Below, in pieces: positions 23,868 to 32,285 of a stretch of 32,285 nucleotides of DNA. A program made the position numbers and the translations under genes. Below the pieces are notes generated by a model. That model had not been told where the DNA came from. It did no database searches and was given only the letters and a program-made list of their open reading frames with translations. This stretch comes from Thermoanaerobaculia bacterium (GTDB lineage Bacteria > Acidobacteriota > Thermoanaerobaculia > UBA5066 > DATFVB01). Within the stretch, counting starts at the first letter, position 1. The number at the start of each line of letters is the position of its first letter. The DNA is taken from contig DATFVB010000368.1 in NCBI GenBank assembly GCA_035260525.1, positions 1 through 32,285 of the forward strand. Direction: 5' to 3'.

Positions 23868-24302
23868 ATGGCGACGTTCCGCTGGAATTCCATGCAGGAG
23901 CTGATGGCGATCCAGGAGAAGATGAACCGCCTCTTCGAGGAGGTGCTCTATCGCCGGGAGTTTCCGGAGGGATCCGACGAGCGGGCCGCCTCGCGCTGGG
24001 CGCCGGCGGCCGACGCCTTCGAGTCGGCGCGCGAGTACGTCTTTCGGGTGGAGATCCCCGGCGTCTCCCTCTCCGACGTGAAGCTCGAGGTGGAGGACGG
24101 GAAGCTCCGCCTCTGCGGAACCCGTCCGGAAGTCGATCCCGCGAGCCGGTTCCTCCGGATGGAGCGCGTGTACGGCGATTTCGACCGCGAGTTCGAGATT
24201 CCCCACGACATCGACGCCGAGCGGATCTCCGCTTCGCTGTCGAGCGGCATCCTGACGATTCGCGCCCCCAAGAAGGGGACGCCCGCGGCGGAGGAACCGT
24301 GA
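23868..24302 (+). CDS. Small heat shock protein (Hsp20/alpha-crystallin family)
   Basis: 144 residues. The short N-terminal arm (MQELMAIQEKMNRLFEEVL) is typical of bacterial Hsp20. The alpha-crystallin domain runs from about residue 42 to 137: APAADAFESAREYVFRVEIPGVSLSDVKLEVEDGKL, split here by family strands, and ends with the conserved SSGILTIRAPKK (normally NGVLTI-type). It holds unfolding proteins in a refoldable state without ATP and hands them to DnaK. It lies just after the dnaK terminator, with a weak CGAGG ribosome site, and overlaps hspR by four bases (GTGA). Confidence 0.95.
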   Translation: MATFRWNSMQELMAIQEKMNRLFEEVLYRREFPEGSDERAASRWAPAADAFESAREYVFRVEIPGVSLSDVKLEVEDGKLRLCGTRPEVDPASRFLRMERVYGDFDREFEIPHDIDAERISASLSSGILTIRAPKKGTPAAEEP

Positions 24303-24664
24303 CGCGCAAGGACGGCTCGGTGCTGATCGGAGAGATCGCGCGCCGCTATTCGATCCACCCGCAGACGCTCCGGATGTACGAGCGGGAAGGGCTCATCCAG
24401 CCCGACCGCACCGAGGGGAATACCCGCCTTTACGGCGTCGAGACGATCGAGCGCCTCGAGATCATCCTCACGCTGACCCGCGATCTCGGGGTGAATCTCG
24501 CCGGGGTCGAGGTCATCCTGAACATGAAGGAAAGGCTCGAGAGCCTGCAGCAGCGCGCGGACCGGCTCGTGGACTACCTCAAGAAGGAGGCCGCCCGCCA
24601 CCGGCCGTCGGACGAGCGGTACGCGCTCGTCAAGCTGCCCGCCGGCGCCCTCCGCAAGCCGTGA
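24299..24664 (+). CDS. hspR: MerR-family heat shock repressor HspR
   Basis: 121 residues from GTG 24299. The MerR winged helix-turn-helix is clear: IGEIARRYSIHPQTLRMYEREGL, then IQPDRTEGNTRLYGVETIERL and a dimer helix beginning TRDLGVNLAGVEVIL. HPQTLRMYEREGL and LGVNLAGVEVIL are hallmarks of HspR as opposed to metal-sensing MerR proteins. By family knowledge HspR represses dnaK-type genes with DnaK as co-repressor. The candidate operator is the GACATGA inverted repeat in the dnaK promoter. It is coupled to hsp20 in front and to the sigma factor behind by GTGA overlaps. Confidence 0.93.
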   Translation: MTRKDGSVLIGEIARRYSIHPQTLRMYEREGLIQPDRTEGNTRLYGVETIERLEIILTLTRDLGVNLAGVEVILNMKERLESLQQRADRLVDYLKKEAARHRPSDERYALVKLPAGALRKP

Positions 24665-25497
24665 CGCGTGCGCGCGGCGAGGGCGGCAAGACCCTCACGC
24701 GATACCTTTCGGAGATCTCGCGATTCCCGCTGCTCGACCCTGCCGAGGAGCGGGAGCTCGGACGGCGGATTCGCCGGGGCGACGCCGCCGCTCTCCGGTC
24801 GCTGGTCGAGGCGAACCTGCGCTTCGTCGTCTCCTACGCCTCGCGGTTTCGCGGCGCCGCGCTTCCCCTCCTCGACCTCGTCCACGAGGGCAACCTCGGC
24901 CTGATGGAAGCCGCCCGCCGGTACGACCCGGCGCAATCCAACCGGTTCCTCTCCTACGCCGTTTTCTACGTGCGCGACGCGATCGTGACCGCGCTCCGGC
25001 GGCAGTCCGGTGCGCTGCGGCTTCCGCGCCGGCCCGGGCAGCTGCTCGCGCACCTCTACGAGACCCTGCAGAAGCTCGAAGGAGAGCTGCGGCGTCCTCC
25101 CTCGGAAGTCGAGATCGCCCGGGAATCGGGTTTGTCACCCCAGCAGGTGCGCTGGCTGCTCGCGCGGCTGCGAGGGGACGTGTCGCTCGACAGCGACGCC
25201 GGGCAGGAAGCCGTCGATGCGGAGCATCGCGGGCTCGTTCCCGGAGCCGAGGAGGCCGCCGTCCGTCACTCGACTCTTCGTGCGCTGAAGCAGGCGGTCC
25301 GAGGGCTCTTCCCGCGCGAACGCCTGGTCCTCGTCCGCCGCTACGGCCTCGACGGCCGCGAGCCGGAGACTCTGCGGGCGATCGCGGAGGCGCTGAAGAT
25401 CTCGAGCGAGCGGGTGCGCCAGATCGAGACGAAGGCGCTCGAGAAATTGCGATCCTCGGAGTCGCTGGGGGGGCGGCGGGCGAAGACCTCCGGCTGA
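24661..25497 (+). CDS. Sigma-70 family RNA polymerase sigma factor (group 2-like)
   Basis: 278 residues from GTG 24661, overlapping hspR by four bases. Region 1.2: TLTRYLSEISRFPLLDPAEE. Region 2: NLRFVVSYASRFRG, then LLDLVHEGNLGLMEAARRYDP and RFLSYAVFYVRDAI. Region 3: RRPPSEVEIARESGLSPQQV. Region 4: LFPRERLVLVRRYGLDG, then a helix-turn-helix TLRAIAEALKISSERVRQIETKALEKLR. There is no long region 1.1, so it is an RpoS/RpoH-like alternative factor. In region 2.4 the canonical TYAxWWIRQAI has become SYAVFYVRDAI, which could alter -10 recognition. Location behind dnaK-hsp20-hspR suggests a stress role. Confidence 0.9.
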   Translation: MTRARGEGGKTLTRYLSEISRFPLLDPAEERELGRRIRRGDAAALRSLVEANLRFVVSYASRFRGAALPLLDLVHEGNLGLMEAARRYDPAQSNRFLSYAVFYVRDAIVTALRRQSGALRLPRRPGQLLAHLYETLQKLEGELRRPPSEVEIARESGLSPQQVRWLLARLRGDVSLDSDAGQEAVDAEHRGLVPGAEEAAVRHSTLRALKQAVRGLFPRERLVLVRRYGLDGREPETLRAIAEALKISSERVRQIETKALEKLRSSESLGGRRAKTSG

Positions 25498-25788
25498 CCG
25501 AGCCGGCGCCGCAACGGGTCGCGCCGAAGCCTTGGCGAAGGCGGATGCATCGAGCCGGACGGGCGCGTACTGCCGGCCGGCGGCTCGACGGACGCTTTTC
25601 GGTACGCCTTCGCCGCCGGCCGGCAGTCCGCATCCCGTCGGGCTCGCGCCTCGCTGCGCCATCGGGTGGTTCTGAACCGAGAATCGCTGATCGCGAGAAT
25701 CGGAGCGGCGGGCGCCGCGACGTGTCGAGCCGAAGCCTTGGCGCGGCGGTGCATCGAGTCGGGCGGGCGAGCGCCTAGGGCCGTCGGC
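25498..25788. repeat. Convergent gap with direct repeats and a 16-base inverted repeat
   Basis: Two copies of an approximately 45-base repeat begin with GCCGAAGCCTTGGCG at 25523-25537 and 25729-25743 and continue with a TGCATCGAG block and a GGGCGGGCG-like end. Between them ACTGCCGGCCGGCGGC (25569-25584) pairs perfectly with its complement at 25612-25627 around a 27-base loop. No gene is supported. The stem may end the sigma-factor or VWFA transcripts, but it has no U tract. Confidence 0.7.
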
Positions 25789-27417
25789 TCAGTCCACGCG
25801 CAAGGGAGCGCGCGCCGTCCCCATCCTCCCGCTCTCCGGGTCGAGCACGTTGACGACGAGGCGATAGGTCCCGCGCCGGAGCCGCAGCGACACTCTCTCG
25901 ACCAGGGGCCGCGCGCCGCGGGTTTCCGACGGCGCCAGCGTGTACGACTGGGTCGTGCGGGTCACCGGCGTCGTTTCCCCCTTCTCGTCGATCGCCGCGA
26001 AGTAATAGACGGCGCGGGCCGTCGCGTGCCCGGCATCGGGGAGGAACGTCAGGTCGGACGCCGGGACTTCGACGTCCACCGTGACGAGCGTCTGCCCGCC
26101 TTCGCGGGATGAAGGGCCCATCCGTACGACCGGGGCGAGGTCGGCGTAGGAGGAGGAAGTCAGGAGCGTGGCGTGCACCCGGTCCTCGACCCTCTTCTCT
26201 TCGTCCTCGGAGGTGTACGTCCGGCGGGCGCGGACGCGCAGGCCCGGCCGCGACACCACGACCTCGACGCGATGCGACGCGTTCGGCGCGACGTTCTTGA
26301 GGTCGACGCCGAGGGAGTAGTAGGTCGAGACGTCGCGGAAGATCGCCGCGAGCGCCGCGCCGACGTCGTTGGTCCGGAGGATCGCCTCGCCGCCCGTCTC
26401 CTCCGCCATCCGGAGGAGACCGGATTCGGTATCCTGCCGCGCGAAGAGCGAGCGTGCCGCCAGCGGCGCGTCGTTGCCCGCGTCGGCGGGGGGCGCGAGG
26501 AGGCCTCGGGCGTCGATCGTGAAGACCGTCGCCTCCAGGGCGTTGGCGCGGTCGATGAACCGGCGGAGCTCCGGCGTCACGTCGCGCCGGAACGAGAGCG
26601 ACGGGACGGCGTGCCGCTCGGCCAGCGCCAGGATCGCCGCGCCGGGCTGGAGCTCGAAGCCCTCGGAGAGGACGAGGAAGACCTTCTTGCCCGCCTTGTC
26701 CCCGAGGAGCGCGAGGGAGTCGGTCATGTCCTCGATGGTCTTCTTCGTCTCCGCGTAGACCTCCGCCTCGTAGAGGCGCGCGCGGTTCTGACGTTCGACG
26801 CGCCCGGCGAGCTCGATCTCGCGGATCGCCTGCCGCTCGCGCTCGACGCGCCGGAGCCCGCCCGGGCCGGAGGCGGGAAGCGCATCGACCGCGGCGAGGA
26901 GCGCTTCGCGCCGGGATGTCCAGTCGACGAGCGTCTCGGGGCGGGACCGCTCCGCGACGATCGTCGCCTCGTCGGAAGGAGCGAGCCGTCCGATGAACTC
27001 GCGCAGGGCGCCGATCGCCTTCCGGCGCCGCGGAGGCGCGAGGCTCGCGTCGTCGATCCAGAGGAGGAAATGACGCGCCACGGACGCCCTCTCCCTCTCG
27101 CCCGGCTTCACGACCAGGTCCGGCGAGAGGTTCTGGAAATCGGAACGCTGCACCGCGCCGTCGCGCACCGCCGCGAAATAGTCGACGTCGACGGGGCGCC
27201 GGTCGACGCGGATCTGGAAGGCGTCGCGCGGCAGGTCCGGAACGGGACGCCCGGCAGGATCGGTGACGACGACGTCGATGTCCATGACGCGCACGCTGAC
27301 GTTCTCCCGGAAGCCGGAGTCCTGCGCCGGAAGCGCCGCGGGAATCCCGGCGAGGCCGGCCGCCGTGAGGATCGCGGCGGGCAAGCGCGCCGGAGGCCTC
27401 CGCGCGGAGGTCGTCAC
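25789..27417 (-). CDS. Exported VWFA-related acidobacterial protein
   Basis: 542 residues from GTG 27417, which overlaps the upstream stop (GTGA). Signal peptide at about residues 8-32 (LPAAILTAAGLAGIPAALPAQ). Then VSVRVMDIDVVVTDPAGRPVPDL with a FQIRVDRRPVDVDYF segment, the N-terminal block of the acidobacterial VWFA-related family. The VWA fold begins HFLLWIDDASLAPPRRRKAIGAL and continues through KKVFLVLSEGFELQPG and ATVFTIDARGL, to LRMAEETGGEAILRTND and YYSLGVDL. The DxSxS metal site is replaced by DDAS. The C-terminus is beta-rich (about 430-542). Periplasmic or surface location is likely; function unknown. A relative of the gene at 449-1813 but with the full family layout. Confidence 0.87.
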   Translation of the reverse strand: MTTSARRPPARLPAAILTAAGLAGIPAALPAQDSGFRENVSVRVMDIDVVVTDPAGRPVPDLPRDAFQIRVDRRPVDVDYFAAVRDGAVQRSDFQNLSPDLVVKPGERERASVARHFLLWIDDASLAPPRRRKAIGALREFIGRLAPSDEATIVAERSRPETLVDWTSRREALLAAVDALPASGPGGLRRVERERQAIREIELAGRVERQNRARLYEAEVYAETKKTIEDMTDSLALLGDKAGKKVFLVLSEGFELQPGAAILALAERHAVPSLSFRRDVTPELRRFIDRANALEATVFTIDARGLLAPPADAGNDAPLAARSLFARQDTESGLLRMAEETGGEAILRTNDVGAALAAIFRDVSTYYSLGVDLKNVAPNASHRVEVVVSRPGLRVRARRTYTSEDEEKRVEDRVHATLLTSSSYADLAPVVRMGPSSREGGQTLVTVDVEVPASDLTFLPDAGHATARAVYYFAAIDEKGETTPVTRTTQSYTLAPSETRGARPLVERVSLRLRRGTYRLVVNVLDPESGRMGTARAPLRVD

Positions 27418-28847
27418 GGCTGGCCGAGGCCGAGGAACTCGAAGAGACGGCGGACTTCCGCGCGCGATTCGGAATCGAGCGCCGGCGGTTTGCGGCCGAG
27501 CACGGGGATGGCGCCGATCGCGCACTGAGGGAGCGCCGCGCGCGCGAACCGGACGGCCGAGAGGAGCGGCGATTCCCGGGGGTTGCCGGCGTCGGAGAGC
27601 ACGTCGGCGATCTCGGCGGTCGCCCGCCAGGCCTCGGCGCGGATCCTTCCGACGACGGGGCGAAAATGCTCGAGGGTCGCCGCCCGGAAACGCCCGGCGG
27701 GGAGCGGCGCGCGCGCGACCGCCTCGAGGAGATCGGCATACGGCACCGCGTGCAGCAGCCCGGCCGCGTAAGCCTCTTCGCGCCCGGCTTTCCACCGCGG
27801 AGCCGCGTGCGAGGCGGCGACGGCCGCCGCGAGCGAGCCGCGCCGCAGCGCTCTCGGGATCGCGTCCGCGGCCGGAAGCGGCGTCCGATCGGGCGCGATC
27901 AGCGCGCAGGCGAGCGTGCGGAACGCGGCGTCGCCGATCCGCCGGGCCGCTTCCCGGAGGGTCCCGACGCGCCGCGTGCCGCCGACGGCGAACGCATTGG
28001 CGAGCATGAGCAGGTTGACCGCGAAGAAGGGATCGAGCTGCGCGAGACCGAGGAGGCGCTCGGAGGCGGCCGCCGCCTCTTCGGAAGCGAGAATCTCCGC
28101 CGTGAAGCGCGCCGTGTCGTCGAAGATCGGGAAGAATGCGACGGGCGCGGCGAGCCTCGAATGGAGGGCCGCCGCGAACCGCCGGAACTGGACGAAAAGC
28201 TCCCGCCCCTTGGCCGCGCCGATGTCGTCCTCGCCGCTCCTCGCGACGACGTCCCAGAACCCGTCCTCGACGGCCTCGGGCCGGAACTCCTGCTCCCACC
28301 CCTCCCCGTCGAGCTCGTCGCCCGCGCGCGAGCGATCGAAGCGGACCGTGTCGTCCATGGCCTTGACCGCGTGGAAGGCGATCACCTGTCCCTTGATCTT
28401 CAGGTGGATCTGGAGGAGGTCCTCGGTCTGGTAGTCGGGGTCGAACTCGAAACGCCCGCGCGTCCAGGTGAGGACGTCCTTCAGGAGCTTCTCCGCCAGA
28501 GCCCCGACGAGCTCCGCGAGCGAGTCGCGTGGAATCCAGTCCTCCTCGAGGAGGACGCGCGTGAGCTTCGTGCCCGAGGCGAGGTTCCGGGCGAGTGAGG
28601 AGTAAAGGCAGGAGACCGGCACGGCGCGCGAGCGCAAAAGCGCCTGGCCCAGCCGGTCCGCGGGCCTGCCGCCGGAGACGTAGACGATGTCGCCGTTCTT
28701 CCAGTCGATCGTCTTTCGATCCGACCCGCGCGTCAGCGTGAGCCGCCCGGACGCGCGGCGCACTTCGAGCCACTGGATGAGATCGACGACGTCGAAGCTC
28801 TCGATCCTGCCGGAGAGATGATTAGCCAAGGAACGAGATTCTATCAT
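27414..28847 (-). CDS. DUF4388-HDOD signalling protein
   Basis: About 477 residues from ATG 28847. The DUF4388 domain starts [19 protein letters not shown] and continues [22 protein letters not shown], with a second half to about residue 170 ([12 protein letters not shown]). The C-terminal half (about 235-470) is HDOD-like: [21 protein letters not shown], a [18 protein letters not shown] helix and [16 protein letters not shown]. The HD metal residues are missing, as usual for HDOD. Such proteins act in signalling or surface motility. A second start, TTG 28829, fits a TAGAAT hexamer eight bases upstream and would remove six residues, beginning [10 protein letters not shown]. The 3' end overlaps the VWFA gene. 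Confidence 0.85.
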   Translation of the reverse strand: MIESRSLANHLSGRIESFDVVDLIQWLEVRRASGRLTLTRGSDRKTIDWKNGDIVYVSGGRPADRLGQALLRSRAVPVSCLYSSLARNLASGTKLTRVLLEEDWIPRDSLAELVGALAEKLLKDVLTWTRGRFEFDPDYQTEDLLQIHLKIKGQVIAFHAVKAMDDTVRFDRSRAGDELDGEGWEQEFRPEAVEDGFWDVVARSGEDDIGAAKGRELFVQFRRFAAALHSRLAAPVAFFPIFDDTARFTAEILASEEAAAASERLLGLAQLDPFFAVNLLMLANAFAVGGTRRVGTLREAARRIGDAAFRTLACALIAPDRTPLPAADAIPRALRRGSLAAAVAASHAAPRWKAGREEAYAAGLLHAVPYADLLEAVARAPLPAGRFRAATLEHFRPVVGRIRAEAWRATAEIADVLSDAGNPRESPLLSAVRFARAALPQCAIGAIPVLGRKPPALDSESRAEVRRLFEFLGLGQP

Positions 28848-28878
28848 TCGGGTCCGTCTCACCCGTCCGGAATACAAT
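28838..28878. promoter_or_regulatory. Divergent -10-like pair between DUF4388-HDOD and mutase genes
   Basis: Minus strand: TAGAAT (28843-28838) eight bases before TTG 28829. Plus strand: TACAAT (28873-28878) eight bases before ATG 28887. Neither gene has a clear Shine-Dalgarno. The pattern suggests two divergent leaderless transcripts. Confidence 0.4.
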
Positions 28879-28886
28879 CGGCGGAC

Positions 28887-30470
28887 ATGCCGGACGACGG
28901 GAAGAAAAGCGCGCGCGCGATCCCCGGAGCGACATCCTCCGGGATCCCGATCCGCGCGTCCTACGGACCCGAGGACGCGCGGGGGAACGCGCTCCCGCCC
29001 GGAGAGTTTCCGTACACGCGGGGGCTCTCCGCCGACGGCTTCCGCGGGCGCTTCTGGACGATGCGGCAATACGCCGGGTTCGGGAGCGCCCGCGAGTCCA
29101 ACGCCCGGTACAAGTACCTTCTCGAGAGAGGCCAGACCGGGCTGTCGATCGCCTTCGACCTGCCGACCCAGATCGGTTTCGACTCCGACGATCCCCTCGC
29201 GCGCGGCGAGGTCGGGAAGGTCGGCGTCGCGGTCGCGACGATCGAGGACATGGAGATCCTGACCGACGGGCTCCCGCTCGACCGCGTTTCCGTCTCGATG
29301 ACGATCAACTCGACGGCCGCGATCCTCCTGGCGCTCTACCTCGCGGCCGCGCGCCGCCGGGGATTTTCGTGGGCGGCGCTGTCGGGGACCGTGCAGAACG
29401 ACGTCCTGAAGGAGTTCATCGCGCGGGGCACGTACACGTTCCCGCCCGCGCCGTCGATGAAGATCGCGACCGACGTCTTCGAGTTCTGCCGCGACTCCGT
29501 GCCGCGCTGGAACACGATCTCGATCTCGGGGTACCACATCCGGGAGGCGGGCGCGACCGCCGTGGAGGAAGTCGCCTTCACGCTGGCCAACGGAATCGCT
29601 TACGTGGAGGCGGCGCTCGCGCGCGGGCTCGCGATCGACGACTTCGCGCCGCGCCTGTCGTTTTTCTTCAATGCGCACTCGAACTTCTTCGAGGAGGCTG
29701 CGAAATTCCGCGCCGCGCGGGCGCTGTGGGCCGAGATCGTGCGCGACCGGTTCGGGGCGAAGAACCCGCGCTCCGGCTACCTGCGCTTCCACGCCCAGAC
29801 GGCCGGCTCGACGCTCACGGCGCAGCAGCCGCCGGTCAACGTCGTCCGGACGACCCTCGAGGCGCTGTCGGCCGTTCTCGGCGGCGCGCAGTCGCTCCAC
29901 ACCAACGCCTACGACGAGGCGCTCGCGCTGCCGACGGAAGACTCGGCCAAGCTCGCGCTCCGCACGCAGCAGGTGATCGCCTGGGAATCGGGCGTCGCGG
30001 ACGTCGTCGATCCGCTCGGAGGGTCGTTCCTCGTCGAATCCTGGACGCGCGAGATCCACGACCGCGCGCGGGAGCTCATCGCGAAGATCGACGCGCTCGG
30101 CGGATCGCTCGCGGCGATCGCCAACGGCTTCTTTTCCCGGGCGATCGAGGACGCGGCGTTTGCGGCGCAGCGGCAGGTCGAGTCGGGAGAGCGGGTGATC
30201 GTGGGCGTCAATCGCTTCGTCGAGGAGGAATCGGTCGTGCCTCCGCTCCTGACGATCGGACGGGAGGTCGAGGAGGACCAGGTGCGTCGCCTGCGCGCGT
30301 TTCGCGACCGCCGGGACCCGAAAGCGGTCGAACGGGCCCGCGCCGCTCTGCTCGCCGACGCCCGTGAGAGCCGGAACCTGATCCCCGCGATGCTCGATTC
30401 GGTCGAGGTGGGCGTCACGCTCGGAGAGATCGTCGCGACGCTCAAATCCGAGTACGGCGAGCACGTCTGA
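28887..30470 (+). CDS. B12-dependent acyl-CoA mutase catalytic subunit (methylmalonyl-CoA mutase type)
   Basis: 527 residues, the substrate-binding TIM barrel without the C-terminal cobalamin domain, so a separate B12-binding small subunit must exist elsewhere. It interconverts methylmalonyl-CoA and succinyl-CoA or a related acyl-CoA pair by a radical route. Motifs: [106 protein letters not shown] and [19 protein letters not shown], all intact in order. The Tyr in RQYAGFG and Arg in ARGTYTFPP agree with methylmalonyl-CoA rather than isobutyryl-CoA mutase. It starts at ATG 28887 with no Shine-Dalgarno. It is a single gene, and its partner subunit and G-protein chaperone are not in the window. 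Confidence 0.93.
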   Translation: MPDDGKKSARAIPGATSSGIPIRASYGPEDARGNALPPGEFPYTRGLSADGFRGRFWTMRQYAGFGSARESNARYKYLLERGQTGLSIAFDLPTQIGFDSDDPLARGEVGKVGVAVATIEDMEILTDGLPLDRVSVSMTINSTAAILLALYLAAARRRGFSWAALSGTVQNDVLKEFIARGTYTFPPAPSMKIATDVFEFCRDSVPRWNTISISGYHIREAGATAVEEVAFTLANGIAYVEAALARGLAIDDFAPRLSFFFNAHSNFFEEAAKFRAARALWAEIVRDRFGAKNPRSGYLRFHAQTAGSTLTAQQPPVNVVRTTLEALSAVLGGAQSLHTNAYDEALALPTEDSAKLALRTQQVIAWESGVADVVDPLGGSFLVESWTREIHDRARELIAKIDALGGSLAAIANGFFSRAIEDAAFAAQRQVESGERVIVGVNRFVEEESVVPPLLTIGREVEEDQVRRLRAFRDRRDPKAVERARAALLADARESRNLIPAMLDSVEVGVTLGEIVATLKSEYGEHV

Positions 30471-30811
30471 GGACGATCGGAGCGGGCATCGAGCGGATGT
30501 AAATCTCACGAAAATAACGGCATCCATGTGGAAAAAAAGAGCGTCAGCGTTCGGAGGCCCGAAAAACGGCCCGTCATGCGGCAGAAAAATATCAAGATGA
30601 GGTTCTTCAGTGGTTTACCGAGATGCACAGGAACGTGTGCAATCGCCCCGTTCCCCGCGCCAACCAGCGTTTTCGCTCTGATTTCCGCAGCTTCTGCACA
30701 GCCTTTTCCGAAACCGTGGCGGAAAAGCAGAAAAAACCTCGCCATGACCGAGCTTTGACCGTGCCGACGTGGAGACCTTGCCCACGAACCCGGGGAGAGT
30801 GACGAAGCGTC
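30471..30811. other. AT-richer convergent intergenic region
   Basis: 341 bases between convergent genes with visibly lower GC than the surroundings. Two inverted repeats are seen: TGCACA/TGTGCA at 30624-30641 and CTTTTCCG/CGGAAAAG at 30703-30727 with a nine-base loop. The second has an A-run after it on the plus strand, not a U tract. Short frames exist on both strands (for example 30528-30758 plus) but show no domain or ribosome site, so I call no gene. Confidence 0.5.
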
Positions 30812-32251
30812 TCAGGGGAGCGCCGCCGGACGGATCTGGTGGTCGAGGCGCTTGACGATCGCGCCCCCTTCGGCGGTCGGAAACCTCAGGGAAGGGAAGG
30901 GGCGCGCCCATTCCTTCAGCGCCGGCGATTGGGAGCCGGCATGGACGAGCACGAGCGACGCGTCCTGTCCCGGTGACCAGAACTTCGAAATGGCCCTCGG
31001 GTCGCCGGCGACGGAGTCGAGCGGCCGCGTCCAGGGGTGCGAGCGACGGAGCCAATACGGTCCCTCGACGTAGTAGGCCAGACACACCTGCGCGTACGCA
31101 TTCTCCGTGATGATCCTTTCTCCGGCGGGTCGGGCGTTCAGGAAACGGGCCAGCGGGCGCCAGTCGGGGCGGCCGTCCCGAAAATACGACCGCAGCCCGT
31201 GAAGATCGCCGGCGAGGACCAGGAGAACGACGGCCGCGGTTGCGCCGATGCGCAGCAGGCTCCGGTTTCCGAGGCGTGCCACGGCGATCGCCGCGAGGAT
31301 CGGGATCACGATGCCGACCGGCAGGAAATGACGCGAGACGGCGAAATGCGGATGGACGTGCTCGAGCGATTCGATCACGAAGGCCCCGCCCACCATGCCG
31401 ATGACGACGAAGCGGGTTCCGCGGCGCCTCAGGGCGCAAAACGCACCGGTCGCCGCCAGCGCCGCGTACGCGAGATCGCCGGCGCCTGGCGCGTAGCCTT
31501 CGTTCGGAGCGAATCCGTAGAACGAGAAAAGGGCGCCGAGGCGCGTCCACGACAGGGGCGGAGCGGCGGTTTCCGGCGTCCGTCCGGCCGCGACGCGGAC
31601 GACGGGAAGCCACGGCAGGTAAGCGACGAAGAGCAGGGCGAGGAATGCGGGACTCCAGAGGAGGAATCGTCTCGCCCGCCGCGACCGCGCCGCATCAGGC
31701 GATCTCGCTTCGTCGATCAGCATGGCGGCAGCGGCGATGCCCAGCACGATCGCGGCGATGTACAGGGAGTAGGCCGTGGCGAGGCATGCCAGATAGAGAA
31801 CGACCAGTCGCCGTCCGCCTCCCCATCGGAGGAAGCCGTCGAGACAGAGCAGCGCCGTCAGGAAGGTCAGGAGACCGAGCGAATATGGCCGCAGCTCCTG
31901 TGAGTAACGAACGTGAAACGGAGCGGCGGCGACGAACACGGCGGAGAGAAGCCCCGCCCGCCGCCCGGCGCGTCGCCCGACGAGAAACCCGATCGCGAGA
32001 ATCGAGAGCGTGCCCCACACGACGGGACACAGCCGTCGCGCCGCGTCGGTCGGACCGAGAAGGCCAAAGAGCCGATCGATCACGTAATCCAACGGAGGAT
32101 GGACCGCGTCGAATTTGAGCGATCCCCAGCATTCCGACCACGTCCCGCGAATGAACGAGGCCTGCATGATCTCGTCGAGCCAAAAGGAGAAATGATCGAG
32201 GCGAAGCAGACGAACCGTCAGCGCGAAGAGGGCGACGAGCGCGACCAGCAC
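30812..32251 (-). CDS. GT-C family membrane glycosyltransferase (PMT/ArnT-like), 5' end uncertain
   Basis: About 479 residues from GTG 32251; the frame stays open to the window edge (reading KKKSELGAAYK), so the true start may lie outside. Roughly ten membrane helices. The first periplasmic loop carries the acidic pair LDEIMQASFIRG expected for GT-C enzymes, which use polyprenyl-phosphate sugars. RYSQELRPYSLGLLTFL and HFAVSRHFLPVGIVIPIL match the PMT_2 / glycosyltransferase-39-like group. The C-terminal periplasmic domain (about 370-479) contains RIITENAYAQVCLAYYV and WSPGQDASLVLVHAG. It transfers a sugar to lipid or protein at the periplasmic face; the acceptor is unknown. It converges on the mutase gene. 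Confidence 0.85.
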   Translation of the reverse strand: MLVALVALFALTVRLLRLDHFSFWLDEIMQASFIRGTWSECWGSLKFDAVHPPLDYVIDRLFGLLGPTDAARRLCPVVWGTLSILAIGFLVGRRAGRRAGLLSAVFVAAAPFHVRYSQELRPYSLGLLTFLTALLCLDGFLRWGGGRRLVVLYLACLATAYSLYIAAIVLGIAAAAMLIDEARSPDAARSRRARRFLLWSPAFLALLFVAYLPWLPVVRVAAGRTPETAAPPLSWTRLGALFSFYGFAPNEGYAPGAGDLAYAALAATGAFCALRRRGTRFVVIGMVGGAFVIESLEHVHPHFAVSRHFLPVGIVIPILAAIAVARLGNRSLLRIGATAAVVLLVLAGDLHGLRSYFRDGRPDWRPLARFLNARPAGERIITENAYAQVCLAYYVEGPYWLRRSHPWTRPLDSVAGDPRAISKFWSPGQDASLVLVHAGSQSPALKEWARPFPSLRFPTAEGGAIVKRLDHQIRPAALP

Positions 32252-32285
32252 CTTGTAAGCGGCGCCGAGCTCGGATTTTTTTTTT

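Noticed and set aside
24299-24664. Metal-sensing MerR regulator
   Set aside because: The HPQTLRMYEREGL and LGVNLAGVEVIL motifs and the chaperone context fit HspR; no metal-binding Cys are present.
28848-30527. Upstream extension of the DUF4388-HDOD frame
   Set aside because: Antisense to the clearly coding mutase gene.
30703-30727. Intrinsic terminator for the mutase gene
   Set aside because: The stem is followed by A residues on the plus strand, and for the minus strand the T run precedes the stem.
30506-30758. Small genes in the gap after the mutase (76- and 79-codon frames on opposite strands)
   Set aside because: No ribosome site, no domain, overlapping each other in antisense. Not supportable.

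Overview
This is a GC-rich, gene-dense bacterial window that I read as coming from an Acidobacteriota genome, possibly Thermoanaerobaculia-like. Evidence for this is two proteins of the acidobacterial VWFA-related family, two DUF4388 proteins, an HspR-controlled chaperone cluster and Gram-negative outer-membrane genes (an Omp85-type barrel, an EnvC-type factor, a YibQ-type protein). The phylum call is an inference from gene content. No rRNA, tRNA, CRISPR array, transposase or phage gene is visible. The right edge ends in a run of ten T.

Layout. 1-315 (-): start of a saccharopine-dehydrogenase-like oxidoreductase. 449-1813 (+): exported VWFA-related protein. 2145-4913 (-): large outer-membrane barrel protein. 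5133-6224 (-): recA, with a good promoter. 6382-6930 (+): pgpA, preceded by a possible leader peptide. 7038-10434 (+): vapB-vapC-murB-mannose-1-phosphate guanylyltransferase-moxR, with overlapping or nearly touching genes. A palindromic AT-rich repeat (10435-10640) then splits moxR from DUF58. DUF58 overlaps a 1051-residue protein joining a TgpA-type transglutaminase to an EnvC-type amidase activator. A CtpA-like protein without its catalytic Ser and Lys and a YibQ-like protein follow. 17142-17936 (-): mazG. 18163-21803 (+): DUF1844 protein, TPR/zinc-ribbon membrane protein and DUF4388 protein. 21896-25497 (+): dnaK, hsp20, hspR and a group-2-like sigma factor. 25789-28847 (-): VWFA-related protein overlapping a DUF4388-HDOD gene. 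28887-30470 (+): B12-dependent acyl-CoA mutase catalytic subunit. 30812-32251 (-): GT-C family glycosyltransferase, possibly truncated at its 5' end by the window edge.

Working together. The most striking stretch is 9505-16994. A MoxR/DUF58/transglutaminase cassette is physically joined, by protein fusion, to an envC-ctpA-yibQ cassette of the type tied to peptidoglycan amidase control at the division site. The EnvC domain and the S41 protease both lack catalytic residues, so this looks like a regulatory or scaffold machine rather than a set of hydrolases. The dnaK-hsp20-hspR-sigma cluster looks like a self-regulated stress locus with a candidate HspR operator inside the dnaK promoter. Several genes carry a TAnnnT -10-like hexamer 6-9 bases before the start codon and no Shine-Dalgarno sequence, suggesting frequent leaderless transcription. 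Three kinds of non-coding repeat sit in intergenic gaps.
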